A DNA stretch of 53,067 nucleotides, from positions 1-53,067 of the forward strand of contig DWVB01000067.1 in the NCBI GenBank assembly GCA_019120455.1, written 5' to 3'. This document shows positions 24,944 through 34,384 of the stretch, one piece after another (the stretch's first letter is position 1; each line of letters starts with the position of its first letter). Below the pieces are notes generated by a model that did not search any database, had not been told where the DNA came from, and saw nothing but the letters and a program-made list of their open reading frames with translations. Made by a program: the position numbers and the translations under genes. This DNA comes from Candidatus Avelusimicrobium excrementipullorum (GTDB taxonomy: Bacteria; Elusimicrobiota; Elusimicrobia; Elusimicrobiales; Elusimicrobiaceae).

Positions 24944-25696
24944 ATGACCCTTCTTTTTCCTAAAAAACGCAAGGCCGGACTGAAAGAACTTTCCGGCGCA
25001 AAAATGTATTTAAAACACTTGCACTGCAAGTTGAAATTGCCCAAAAAGGCGGTCATTTGTCCGCTTTCTTCATTGACCAAATACGCTTTAAGCCAGGGCA
25101 AATTTAAACATTATAACTGCGAAGCCGACATTTATGCCGAAGAACAAAAAGGTTTTTGCTATGTGACGGGCTTTGGGGTAGGGGCCCCTGCTTTGGCCAT
25201 GGCGCTGGAGGTGCTTATCGGGCTGGGCGTCAAAGAATTTGTGTTTGTCGGACTGGCGGGCTCTTTGCAGCCGGAGGTGTTGGCCGGCGATATTGTATTA
25301 TGCGACGGAGCCCTGGCCGATGAAGGCGTGTCGGCGCATTATGTGCCGCAGGAGTTTTTGCGTCCCTGCGCCGCGCTGACCAAAAAACTGGCCGGCGTGC
25401 TGCAAAAGGCCAATCTGCCCCACCATACGGGACCGAACTGGACCACCGACGCCATGTTCCGCGAAACGGCGGAAGAGGTGGCACATTATCAAAAGAAAAA
25501 TATCTTAACAGTGGAAATGGAGGCTTCCGCCTTTTTTGCCATTTGCACGCAGAAAAAAGTAAAGGGAGCTGCGGCGTTTGTGGTCAGCGATGAACTGTAC
25601 CGCCTGAAATGGGAGCCGCATTTTGGGGAAAAAGCCATTTTCCAAAACCTGCATGCGCTTTATCAGGCGGCGGTGAAAACCCTGACCGGAAAATAA
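24944..25696 (+). CDS. nucleoside phosphorylase family protein (PNP/UDP type)
   Basis: 250 residues. The phosphorylase-1 fold is shown by GFGVGAPALAMALEVLI (about 75), the FVFVGLAGSLQPEVLAGDIVL strand-turn (about 100-120) and TVEMEASAFFAI (about 186), the purine/uridine ribose-binding signature. It cleaves a nucleoside with phosphate for salvage; uridine phosphorylase is the nearest style but the base is not certain. ATG 24944 has AGGTGG upstream; a GTG just before it is possible. A strong terminator follows. Confidence 0.85.
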   Translation: MTLLFPKKRKAGLKELSGAKMYLKHLHCKLKLPKKAVICPLSSLTKYALSQGKFKHYNCEADIYAEEQKGFCYVTGFGVGAPALAMALEVLIGLGVKEFVFVGLAGSLQPEVLAGDIVLCDGALADEGVSAHYVPQEFLRPCAALTKKLAGVLQKANLPHHTGPNWTTDAMFRETAEEVAHYQKKNILTVEMEASAFFAICTQKKVKGAAAFVVSDELYRLKWEPHFGEKAIFQNLHALYQAAVKTLTGK

Positions 25697-25704
25697 AAAG
25701 ACCT

Positions 25705-25742
25705 ATATACAAAAGCCCCGCATCAGCGGGGCTTTTGTATAT
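25705..25742. terminator. long bidirectional terminator
   Basis: A perfect 17-bp stem (ATATACAAAAGCCCCGC and its complement) with an ATCA loop between convergent genes. Confidence 0.88.
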
Positions 25743-25769
25743 GTAACCAAAATACTTCTGGGTTTTGGC

Positions 25770-26855
25770 TTACAGCTTCAGCCATTTGAATTCAAAAAAT
25801 ACCACCGCGCCGAAAAACAGCACCGGGCCCCAGCCGGCCAGATAAGGATTGATATAGCCGTTTTCCCCAATAGAGGTAATCATGCTGATCAGCCACCAAA
25901 ACGTGAAGGCGATAACCATGGAAGCGATAATATTTAAAATTTTGCTTTTCCGGCGCAGACTGATGGCAAAGGGCATGCCCAGCAGGCACATAATCAGCGT
26001 TACAAACGGCGTGGCCAGCTTGGCCTGGCGTTCTGTTTCGGCGGCGTACGAGGCCAGCCCCGTGCGTTTAAAAAAGTTAATCCGTTTGGTCAGCGCGCGT
26101 ATGCTTAACAGTTTGTTTTCCGTACGGTTGACAGACATGTCCTGCGGCTGCATTTCCACGGGGCTGCCGGTATGTTCAAAATGTTCGTCTTCCGTATCCA
26201 GTTCGTCTACAAAGGTGCGGTAGGTGCCTTGTTCAAACACCCAGCTGCGGCTGTTTTCATCCCACACCATGCGTTTGGCCACATATTGCGAGGCAATATT
26301 CCACAGGCTGTCATAAGTATCCAAAGATACATTTTCCATGACGCCGCTGCTCAAATCCACCCGCTTGGCGTAAAGCATTTGGTTGTCCGATATTTTCATA
26401 GCCACATCTGTTTCGGCGTTGAGGTTGAAATTTTTGTCGGGGCTGATCTTGGTGTAATACCAGCTTTCAGCTTTAATGTTCAGCGGCGGGACGATAAATT
26501 CCTGCACGGCCATGGTCAGCAGTGTAACCAAAATAATGCACATAATGACGGGTTTAAACAACTGTCTGGGGGAAAAGCCGCTTGCCACGCAGGCGGTCCA
26601 TTCGCCGGAAGACACCATTTCCGATATCACGGATATGGCCCCCAGCAGACAGGCCACCGGCATAATGGTGGTCAGCCAGCTGGGAAACGTCAGCAGGGAA
26701 TAGGTCAATATGGCGCTTAATGTGGAATAGCCGTTGCTTAAGGTTTTGAGCTTTTCAAAGGTATCCCCCAACACCACCAGCGCGGCAAATACGCCCATGG
26801 CAAAAAAGAAGGGGCCCCAAAATTTTTTGGCGATATAGCGGAACAGGCGGCTCAT
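25770..26855 (-). CDS. lptG: LPS export permease LptG
   Basis: 361 residues, LptF/LptG (YjgP/YjgQ) fold: three N-terminal membrane helices, a periplasmic beta-jellyroll (about 125-265) and three C-terminal helices. LptG with LptF and the ATPase LptB extracts LPS from the inner membrane. The start MSRLFRYIAKKFWGPFF at 26855 overlaps the upstream stop as TGATG; longer frames are not family-like. Order (second gene, shorter jellyroll) suggests LptG, but F and G are hard to tell apart by eye. Confidence 0.85.
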   Translation of the reverse strand: MSRLFRYIAKKFWGPFFFAMGVFAALVVLGDTFEKLKTLSNGYSTLSAILTYSLLTFPSWLTTIMPVACLLGAISVISEMVSSGEWTACVASGFSPRQLFKPVIMCIILVTLLTMAVQEFIVPPLNIKAESWYYTKISPDKNFNLNAETDVAMKISDNQMLYAKRVDLSSGVMENVSLDTYDSLWNIASQYVAKRMVWDENSRSWVFEQGTYRTFVDELDTEDEHFEHTGSPVEMQPQDMSVNRTENKLLSIRALTKRINFFKRTGLASYAAETERQAKLATPFVTLIMCLLGMPFAISLRRKSKILNIIASMVIAFTFWWLISMITSIGENGYINPYLAGWGPVLFFGAVVFFEFKWLKL

Positions 26856-27958
26856 CAGATATTTAACCTCTTTTTCCATAAGTACCAGGCCGCTGCGGCT
26901 CCCGTCACAATAGGCAGCCACGGAGCGGGATAGGCCAGGAATCCGTATTTCTTGCCTATGCTCAAACCCAGCGTCATCAGCAGATAAAACGCAAAAATGA
27001 TGATAATGCTAAACAGCATGCCCCAGCCTTTGTTGCTGCGTTTACCCAAAGAAAATCCCAGCGGACAGCTGATAAAGAGCAAAACAATCGGGGCGAAGGC
27101 CATCACGTTGCGCACGCTGACTTCGGTGCGGTATTCGGCTTTTTCTTCCGGGGACAACCCGCCTCCGCGCAGCAGACGCAGAATTTTGGTGCTGGTCAGC
27201 TCTCCCACGCGCAGGCGGCGGTGGTAATCCCGCGTCAGGGAAATGCTCATGGTGTAATTGTCAAAATTGGCGGCTATAATGGCCGCTGGGTCTTTGGCGT
27301 CTATGCGCTGCATCTGGCCGTCCTGCAGCTGCAGGCCGATGGCCTTGTCGGTTAAAATGACTTTGCCGGATGTGGCGTTTACCTTGGTGCTTAAAGCGCC
27401 GTCATCTTTTTTGCGGATTAAATGAATCATTTGGGCCACGTCGGTGTCTTCGTCCAGTTCCTCCAAATACAGGTCCCATTCGCCCAGGTTTAAAAAAGTT
27501 TTGGGTTCCAGGGTGACTTTGGTAATTTTCTGTCTGGCTTCTTCCCTCCGGTCCAGCAGGCGTTTGTAGCTGCGCGGCGTGATCCAGTTGGACAGGAAAA
27601 ACAACAGTACCGTCAGCGCCACGGCACAAAAAGCCAGCGGCCGCACGATTTCTTTAAAAGAAAACCCCGCCGCGCGCAAAGCAATCAGCTCGCCGTGTTC
27701 GCTCATATTGGTCAGCGCCAGCAGAACGGAAATTTGGAAAGCCATGGGGGCGGCCATGGTAAATACATCCGGCATTACATTAAGCAGGGAGGAGGCAATC
27801 CAGCCCCAGCTGGTGCCGTAGCTCATGGCCATGTTCATGATACGGATGAACTGGTTCATGAAAATCACAAACATCAAAATGCCCACCACGCCGCAGAAAA
27901 ACGTGATCAGGCTTTTGGCAATATATCTGGTAAAAATAGCCGGCCGTGTGATTCTCAT
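26855..27958 (-). CDS. lptF: LPS export permease LptF
   Basis: 367 residues with the same architecture as its neighbour: N-terminal helices with FTRYIAKSLITFF, a periplasmic domain (about 125-260) and C-terminal helices ending in a basic WKKRLNI. Marks include SEHGELIALRAAGFSF, the conserved cytoplasmic loop of YjgP/YjgQ proteins. It is the first gene of a two-gene unit with lptG. TGT-TAGAAT lies 9 bp before the ATG, without a ribosome site. Confidence 0.88.
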   Translation of the reverse strand: MRITRPAIFTRYIAKSLITFFCGVVGILMFVIFMNQFIRIMNMAMSYGTSWGWIASSLLNVMPDVFTMAAPMAFQISVLLALTNMSEHGELIALRAAGFSFKEIVRPLAFCAVALTVLLFFLSNWITPRSYKRLLDRREEARQKITKVTLEPKTFLNLGEWDLYLEELDEDTDVAQMIHLIRKKDDGALSTKVNATSGKVILTDKAIGLQLQDGQMQRIDAKDPAAIIAANFDNYTMSISLTRDYHRRLRVGELTSTKILRLLRGGGLSPEEKAEYRTEVSVRNVMAFAPIVLLFISCPLGFSLGKRSNKGWGMLFSIIIIFAFYLLMTLGLSIGKKYGFLAYPAPWLPIVTGAAAAWYLWKKRLNI

Positions 27959-27967
27959 AGTTATTTT

Positions 27968-27976
27968 ATTCTAACA
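27968..27976 (-). promoter_or_regulatory. extended -10 TGT-TAGAAT of lptFG
   Basis: Minus-strand TGT-TAGAAT; 9 bp to the ATG, so a very short leader. Confidence 0.55.
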
Positions 27977-28107
27977 AATATCGCGCGCGTTCGTGCGGCT
28001 TTGCTGATTTGGGCCGGAGCAGAGGGAAAGAAAACATCGTCCGCGTTTTTAAAATACATACTGTTGTGCGGAGTATGATTATGTCTTGGAAAAACGGGTA
28101 AATATTA

Positions 28108-28113
28108 TACAAT
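28108..28113 (+). promoter_or_regulatory. -10 box TACAAT of the SprA-like gene
   Basis: TACAAT about 26 bp before the ATG at 28140, giving a leader near 20 nt with a GAGG at rather long spacing. Confidence 0.4.
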
Positions 28114-28139
28114 GAGAGAATGAGGTTTTTTACCGTCTT

Positions 28140-31100
28140 ATGAAAACCGCACGGCTGGTTTTGTGCCTTTTTCTAATCCTCCAGTTGCTTTTCGGTCCGT
28201 ATTTACAGGCCGAAACGCTGCCGTATCAGCTGGTGGACAGAGACAAGTATGACCTGTTTGAAGAGGACCGAAAAGCCGCCGAAGAAAAAGAACTGATTAT
28301 TGAGGATGCGCCCGATGACGCGCAGCTGCTGAAATATACCAATGAATTTTGGCGTCAGGCCGTTACCGCCGTGGAAGGGGATTATACCCTGGATAAAGGC
28401 CCCGAGCCCATACCGGACCTGACACTGTTAAACCCCACCCTTTCTTTGCCGTTGTACGGCACCAATTTGGCGTTGACCGGACGGTATGTTATCGGTTTTC
28501 GGCTGGACGCCATGCGTTATACCCAGGACACCAATAATACCGTTGAGGACCGCAATACCCGCAGTTTTGAAATGCAGCAGGAAATGCAGCTGAAAATGCA
28601 GGGTAAAATTTTGGACCGCATTTTTGTGGACATTGACTATGACGACCAGAGAGAGGAAGAAAAGACGATTTCCGTGGCGTACCGCGGCAAACCCGGGGAA
28701 CTGGTGCAGCTGGCTGAATTTGGCGACATTAACCTCTCCCTTCCGCAGACGGAATTTATTGCGTATGAAAAGCAACTTTTCGGCGCCAAGGTGCATTTGC
28801 AGCATAAGAATTTGGACCTGAATATTATCGGCAGCCAAACCAAAGGCACCAACAAGCAGAAACAGTTTGTGGGCAGCAGCGTGTTTGAAATCGTGACGAT
28901 TGCCGATACCGATTATGTGCGCCGCACCTATTATGACATGACTTTCGGTTCCAATACCCCTGTGGGGACCAACGTAAAATGGTCCACCACCATCGGTAAT
29001 ATCGCCGCCGGTACGGAAGAAGTGTATGTGGATACCAATACCATTCGCGGCGACTATGTGCCCGTATCCCTGCAGGTGCGTGATTACGGAACAGACAGCG
29101 TGGTGTATTCCGGCACGTTTAAGCAGTTGCAGCGCGGCACGGACTATACGGTGGATTACAGTCGGGGTATCATTGAATTTTCCAGCGCGCAAACGGCTGC
29201 CAGTATTATTGCGATTAACTACCAAAACAGCGCCGGTACCTGGCTCAGCCCCAACCAACTGCAGCCTTATGTCATCAAAACCTCCAATGATAAATATATT
29301 CTGTCTTCCGATGAGCTGGGCTATCAGATGGAAATGAAAACCTTTTACAATGTCGGTGCACAGCAGATTACGCGCGACAACGGAAAAGGGAACTTCTTGC
29401 TTAATCTGTTGGACGCCAACGGGCAGGACGTCGGGGCCAGCGCCAGCCCGCAGCAGGTGTATCCCTCTACCATTGATATGGATTTTGACAAAGGCGTGTT
29501 TGAACTCAGAAGCCGCATGACCGATGACCTGGGGTTATATAACGCCACGCCCGTATCCTCCAAAAACCGCAAATTTCAGGTGGAGTATACCTCTACCGTC
29601 AAAACATATTTTGTGGAAGCGGGCATTGTGGTGGAGTCTGAAAGCGTCAAATTAAACGGCGTACAGCTGCAGCGCAATAATGACTATTACATAGATTATG
29701 CGTCCGGTTATTTAACCATTTATGACGGAGACCGTATTACGGAAGATTCCGTTATAGACATTACATATGACACCTCCGACGGCTCCAGCTCCAACAATTC
29801 CCTTATCGGCGGACGGTTGGATTATCAGCTTTTTGACAAAATCAAATTGGGCGCGACGGTGTTAAAAGAAGGGTTGGAGAAACAGGACACCGTGCCGCAG
29901 GTGGGCAATTATGCACAGGACCTGCTGGTATACGGCGCCGATGTCCGCGCGCAGGATTTAAAAGTTACCGATTCCCTGTCGGTGGATTTGGCGGCGGAAG
30001 TGGCCCAAAGCGAAAAAAATGAAAACTCTTTTGGCTATGCCATGGTGGACAGTATGAACGAAGTGAGCATACAAACCGGCGGCAGCAATGTTTTTTATGA
30101 CTGGACCATCGCCGCCAACCCCAATGGCTATCCGTCCTTCCTGGACTCCGTAAGCTGGGATACGCAGGATTTGCCCGCCCTGCAAATTAACCCCAACTCC
30201 GCAGCCTCTTACAGCGAGCAGCAGCAGGTGTTGGTAATCAATTATGACTTTACCAAAGCGATGACGCAGGGGTACAGCGACCATGATGAAATTTCCATTG
30301 TTTATCCTTTAAGCAACAGCGGGCTGGACCTGTCTACCAAAACATCTTTTGAACTGACTATGTTGGGGGAAGGCAGCCGGGAAAGCGGCGCCCCGCAGAT
30401 TGATATTACCTTTGGTAACATCAGCGAGCGTTCCGACTCGGCCAACCCGATGTCCGTGCCGGACGGCCTGGTGCCCGGGCAGCAGGGTATGTACACCAGC
30501 TGCAGCCCCTCCACCGCCGTGCCGAAAACGGAGGACGTGAACTGTCTGGAAACGCTGGCTCCGAATGAAGACCAGGGCTGGTGGTTTGCCAATCCGGACG
30601 GCACTTTGCAGCGTTTTAATCCGTTTGTCAACAATGCCTATAACCGCGAAAGCCAGCCCAACGGCCGCATAGACACCCAGGATTTGAACAACAACGGCCG
30701 TTATGATGAGGAAGACTCCTCCGTGGGCGGCCACTTCGGGTATAACGGTATTGCCATTGAGGGACTGACAGACAGCAGCCTGGCTTATGACGGCTGGCGC
30801 ACATTCACCGCGCCGCTGAATATTGCCGACGGGGATAAAGACAACTGGACGGCCGTGCGCCACCTGCGCATTACGCTGAAATATAACGGCAAACTGCGCG
30901 GTACCGTCAAAATAGCCAATGTTTCTCTGTCCGGTACGGCCTGGAACCCGCAGGAGAATATCAACCCTGACCAGTTTGCCGTATCCGGTATTAATAATGT
31001 AGACAACACCAATTATGTGCCCATTTTTGCTGAAAATAACGGAGACGGAACGGAAGTGTTCCGCTATTTATACGGTTCCGTAGCCGATTATAGAGAGCAG

Positions 31101-33521
31101 AACGATACGGCCAATGTCATGGACCAGGCTTTAAATCTGACCTTTGACACCACGCAGGTATATGACGACAGTTTATATGCCAACCGTAATTTTTCGGAAA
31201 TGGATTTCACCCAGCACAAAGAGTTTCGCTTCCTGCTCTACAGCGATCCGTCCAATGCCGGCAGCGAATTTTTCATGAAAGTGGGTACGGACGAAAACTA
31301 TGATAAAGTAACCGTGCCCCTGGATTTCGGCACCGCCCAGTGGCGGCTGATTTCACTGCGCATGGTGGACAGCGACGGCGACGGCATAGCGGACAGTTTT
31401 GAAAACGCCTCTGATGAGCAATACGGCGTGCGTGTTTCTCATGTGCGTACCGCTGCGGGCATTATGAACTTCCAGCAGGTCAGTATGATTATGGCCGGTG
31501 TGGAAAAGGAAACTGACGATGACGGTAATTATGTCGGTACGGGCAGCAGCGGCTCTGTGTGGCTCAATGTAATTCACCTGGCCGAATCCGTTACCACCAC
31601 AGGCACGGCATATATGGGGGAAACGGTGGTGCGTCTGGACGGCTGGGGCAGCGCGGGGGCGAAATACAAGCATCGGGACGGCACCTTTGAAACGCCGCTG
31701 GCCGTAGCCACCAACCAGGAAGTGACGGAGGAAGAATATTTCCTGAAAGTGGATAAAATCAAAGAGTTCCCCATGGAGGCCACCTTTAACCGCAGCACTA
31801 CGGTTACTCCGTATGTAACAAGTTCTGATGACTACAATACCGTCAGTTCTTTGGATAAAGGCAGTGTGGAACGCCAGCAGGCTACGGTAAAGGGCGATTT
31901 TATTAAGGGCAATTTACCCAAAGTCAGCCTGCAGTACACCTTAAACCAGGTGGAATACGATTTAATGCAGCGCAAAGACAAAGAACAAACCTATGCGCTG
32001 ACCGTGACGCATACTTCCCAGGGATCGCTGAAAAGTTTGAACGCCGGCTATTCCTATACCAATACCAGCATTGATTACGGCAAAGACAAACACCTGGAGT
32101 CGGAGAGTTATTACAACACCGACGAAGATACCCAGCGCATGAACGTGAAGTTTAATTACGAGCCGGTCAGCAATTTCAGCATTACGCCCAGTTATTCGCT
32201 GACGCAAAGCACCGAAGAACGCCTGCAATATACTTCGCAGGATACGGCCGACAGCCGTCACTATCCCAAAGGCATGAACCAAAGCGCGGGCTTCAACAGC
32301 ACCTGGCGTATTGCCAAATGGCTGGCTCCTTCCGTCAGCTATAACATCGCCACCACGGAAAGCAACAGCTTGGTATCACGCACTTTTAACGCCAATACGG
32401 ACGAAGAAAAAACATTCGGCCCCGGGGAACTCAAAAGCCTCAACCGCAGCTCGGACGGAGGCATATCGCTGACGCTCAACGGCAATGAAATCATGCCCAA
32501 GAGCAAACTGTTTAAGAGCCTGGTGATTTCGTCCAGCTACCGCCTGCAGGACGCCGATTCGTGGAATTATGTGGACGAAGATTTTGATTCGCGCAGCAAA
32601 CTGTGGATACGTTCCTCCCTTTCCGGCACCGGCGACTATTCCAGCCGCCAGAGTCTGGTGCTGCGCGATACGGTGACTTCTTCCCAGCGCTGGAGTCCGT
32701 TTTCCGAGTATAACCTGGGCGGCATGCTGGCCCCGCTTAAAACCATATCTCTTTTAAATAACTTTACCCAAAGCGTACAGCAAAACAACCAAACCGGCAC
32801 GGAATACGAGTCCAAAAGCATGACGCTGCCGGACCTGGTGTTTTCCATATCCGACGTGGAAAAATTCTTTAACGGCGGGCGCTGGATTAACTCCGTTAAC
32901 GTAAAACTGCGCTACAGCGAAATAGAAAGCACCACCGTGGACAGCAGCGAGGAGCTTACGCGCCAATACGGCGGGGACCTGCGCTTTTTGCTTTTCAATA
33001 AATTTGACACGGTGCTGGTCTATGACCGCAGCACCTCCAACGAAGACGATTTGCGCGCACACCAAAGCCTGAGCAGTTCCGTGGAAGAAGAATTTTCCGC
33101 CCAGACTTCTTTTTACCTGGGCAACTGGCGTTTTACGCCCAAAATTACGCGCAGTATTTATGAAAACCGCCTGGTCAACGGCCAGCTCAGCGAAAGCAGC
33201 AAAGAAATTACCCCCAGCCTGACCGCCCGCCTGGATTTCAATTTGCCGCGCGGCATCAAACTGCCTTTTATCAACCGTATGTATAATGCCACCAACCGCG
33301 TGATTTGGAATACGACCGTCGCTTATACCACGCGCGAATCGCCCGTGGAAGTCAACGACAACTACGATTTACTGGATATTACTTCCTCGCTGGATTATGA
33401 GCTGTCCCAAAACCTGCGCCTGAATCTGGCGGGGTCGGTGCAGTGGCTGACGCATGCTTATGTGGAAACCGAAGATTATATGGCCTACAGCCTGGCGGCC
33501 AATCTTACTATCCAATTCTAA
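28140..33521 (+). CDS. SprA/Sov-like giant outer-membrane beta-barrel protein
   Basis: 1793 residues. A signal peptide (1-24, ending YLQAE) is followed by a region (about 100-250) with VDIDYDDQREEEKTISVAY, ELVQLAEFGDINLSLP and KQLFGAKVHLQHKNLDL, which corresponds in order and wording to the N-terminal part of SprA/Sov, the type IX secretion translocon. Two repeats of the form GTDYTVDYSRGIIEFSS (about 340) and NNDYYIDYASGYLTIYD (about 520) follow, then Asp-rich calcium-type loops DLNNNGRYDEED (about 845) and DSDGDGIADSFEN (about 1080). The last 600 residues are alternating strands ending in LAANLTIQF, a barrel end. Bacteroidota SprA is longer (about 2400). No other T9SS gene is in the window. 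It is followed by comF, with overlap. Confidence 0.7.
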   Translation: MKTARLVLCLFLILQLLFGPYLQAETLPYQLVDRDKYDLFEEDRKAAEEKELIIEDAPDDAQLLKYTNEFWRQAVTAVEGDYTLDKGPEPIPDLTLLNPTLSLPLYGTNLALTGRYVIGFRLDAMRYTQDTNNTVEDRNTRSFEMQQEMQLKMQGKILDRIFVDIDYDDQREEEKTISVAYRGKPGELVQLAEFGDINLSLPQTEFIAYEKQLFGAKVHLQHKNLDLNIIGSQTKGTNKQKQFVGSSVFEIVTIADTDYVRRTYYDMTFGSNTPVGTNVKWSTTIGNIAAGTEEVYVDTNTIRGDYVPVSLQVRDYGTDSVVYSGTFKQLQRGTDYTVDYSRGIIEFSSAQTAASIIAINYQNSAGTWLSPNQLQPYVIKTSNDKYILSSDELGYQMEMKTFYNVGAQQITRDNGKGNFLLNLLDANGQDVGASASPQQVYPSTIDMDFDKGVFELRSRMTDDLGLYNATPVSSKNRKFQVEYTSTVKTYFVEAGIVVESESVKLNGVQLQRNNDYYIDYASGYLTIYDGDRITEDSVIDITYDTSDGSSSNNSLIGGRLDYQLFDKIKLGATVLKEGLEKQDTVPQVGNYAQDLLVYGADVRAQDLKVTDSLSVDLAAEVAQSEKNENSFGYAMVDSMNEVSIQTGGSNVFYDWTIAANPNGYPSFLDSVSWDTQDLPALQINPNSAASYSEQQQVLVINYDFTKAMTQGYSDHDEISIVYPLSNSGLDLSTKTSFELTMLGEGSRESGAPQIDITFGNISERSDSANPMSVPDGLVPGQQGMYTSCSPSTAVPKTEDVNCLETLAPNEDQGWWFANPDGTLQRFNPFVNNAYNRESQPNGRIDTQDLNNNGRYDEEDSSVGGHFGYNGIAIEGLTDSSLAYDGWRTFTAPLNIADGDKDNWTAVRHLRITLKYNGKLRGTVKIANVSLSGTAWNPQENINPDQFAVSGINNVDNTNYVPIFAENNGDGTEVFRYLYGSVADYREQNDTANVMDQALNLTFDTTQVYDDSLYANRNFSEMDFTQHKEFRFLLYSDPSNAGSEFFMKVGTDENYDKVTVPLDFGTAQWRLISLRMVDSDGDGIADSFENASDEQYGVRVSHVRTAAGIMNFQQVSMIMAGVEKETDDDGNYVGTGSSGSVWLNVIHLAESVTTTGTAYMGETVVRLDGWGSAGAKYKHRDGTFETPLAVATNQEVTEEEYFLKVDKIKEFPMEATFNRSTTVTPYVTSSDDYNTVSSLDKGSVERQQATVKGDFIKGNLPKVSLQYTLNQVEYDLMQRKDKEQTYALTVTHTSQGSLKSLNAGYSYTNTSIDYGKDKHLESESYYNTDEDTQRMNVKFNYEPVSNFSITPSYSLTQSTEERLQYTSQDTADSRHYPKGMNQSAGFNSTWRIAKWLAPSVSYNIATTESNSLVSRTFNANTDEEKTFGPGELKSLNRSSDGGISLTLNGNEIMPKSKLFKSLVISSSYRLQDADSWNYVDEDFDSRSKLWIRSSLSGTGDYSSRQSLVLRDTVTSSQRWSPFSEYNLGGMLAPLKTISLLNNFTQSVQQNNQTGTEYESKSMTLPDLVFSISDVEKFFNGGRWINSVNVKLRYSEIESTTVDSSEELTRQYGGDLRFLLFNKFDTVLVYDRSTSNEDDLRAHQSLSSSVEEEFSAQTSFYLGNWRFTPKITRSIYENRLVNGQLSESSKEITPSLTARLDFNLPRGIKLPFINRMYNATNRVIWNTTVAYTTRESPVEVNDNYDLLDITSSLDYELSQNLRLNLAGSVQWLTHAYVETEDYMAYSLAANLTIQF

Positions 33522-34239
33522 ACGGCTCTGGCGCGGCATACTGCATGTGCTGCTTCCGCGCACCTGTTACGCCTGCCGCCGCGATGTGCCGTTTGGCTGG
33601 GAGCGGCCGTTGTGCGCGGCGTGCGAAGCGCTGGTATGCACGCCGGGCCCGCTGTACTGCCAACGCTGCGGCAAACCGCTGCCGGACGGCGGCGCGCACT
33701 GCTACCAGTGCCGCGGAAGCAAAGCTCGTTCCTTTTCCTGCAAAATTATACGTTCCGCCGTATTGTTTAATCCGCCGGTGCGTGCGCTGGTGCATGCGTT
33801 TAAATATGCCGACAGGGCGCAGCTGTCGGGTTATTTGGCACAGTATATGGTGCGGCAGTGGCCCCGCTATCCGCAGCTGCATGAGGCGCAGCTGATTATT
33901 CCGGTGCCGCTTCACGCCAAAAAATTAAAACGGCGCGGCTATAACCAGTCCGCCCTGCTGGCGCGGGCTTTGGCGCGGCAGCTGCATTTGCCGCAGGCCG
34001 AAGATGTGTTGCTGCGCGTGCGCAATACGCCCAGCCAGACAGGGTTTGGGCGCGAAGGCCGCCTGCGGAATATGCACGGGGCTTTTGCCTGTGTGCGGCC
34101 CGGGTGCGTGAAAGGAAAGATTATTTTGCTGATAGACGATGTGGCCACCACCGGCGCCACGCTGGAAGGCTGCGCCGCGGCGCTGAAAGAAGCGGGCGCC
34201 AAAAAAGTGATGGCTTACACGCTGGCACGGGAGGTATAA
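33454..34239 (+). CDS. comF: ComF-family phosphoribosyltransferase-like protein
   Basis: Up to 261 residues. An N-terminal zinc ribbon (CYAC, CAAC, CQRCG, CYQC) precedes a phosphoribosyltransferase domain with the PRPP loop LLIDDVATTGATL (about 225-237) and the preceding RGYNQSALLARALA. ComF proteins take part in DNA uptake and processing or are of unknown activity. The start is uncertain: the ATG at 33454 (or 33460) lies inside the end of the SprA-like gene, with 68 bp overlap; a GTG at 33547 would remove part of the conserved amphipathic N-terminus. No good ribosome site is seen for any of them. Confidence 0.85.
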   Translation: MLMWKPKIIWPTAWRPILLSNSKRLWRGILHVLLPRTCYACRRDVPFGWERPLCAACEALVCTPGPLYCQRCGKPLPDGGAHCYQCRGSKARSFSCKIIRSAVLFNPPVRALVHAFKYADRAQLSGYLAQYMVRQWPRYPQLHEAQLIIPVPLHAKKLKRRGYNQSALLARALARQLHLPQAEDVLLRVRNTPSQTGFGREGRLRNMHGAFACVRPGCVKGKIILLIDDVATTGATLEGCAAALKEAGAKKVMAYTLAREV

Positions 34240-34371
34240 CGCCAGCAACCGCCGGAGGAGCGTGCGGTTTAAACGGGTGTCTTCCGCGGGCGGGCGGCTT
34301 TTGCCCAGGCAGGTCGGCGCCGTGCATACGTCAATTTCTTTTCTCTTTGCCGGAACGGCAGGCAAAATTAT

Positions 34372-34377
34372 TATAAT
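34372..34377 (+). promoter_or_regulatory. -10 TATAAT of kdtA, near-leaderless
   Basis: TATAAT ends 7 bp before ATG 34385; another ATG at 34376 overlaps the box and is unlikely to be used from this promoter. The 145 bp between comF and kdtA hold no gene. Confidence 0.5.
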
Positions 34378-34384
34378 GACATAT

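Noticed and set aside
24808-25101. 98-codon N-terminal extension of corA
   Set aside because: It runs through the divergent nucleoside phosphorylase start and both promoters and is not part of the CorA family; AGGCGG and the family start point to 24807.
34262-34384. 41-codon N-terminal extension of kdtA
   Set aside because: Unlike the family; TATAAT lies inside it just before the better ATG.
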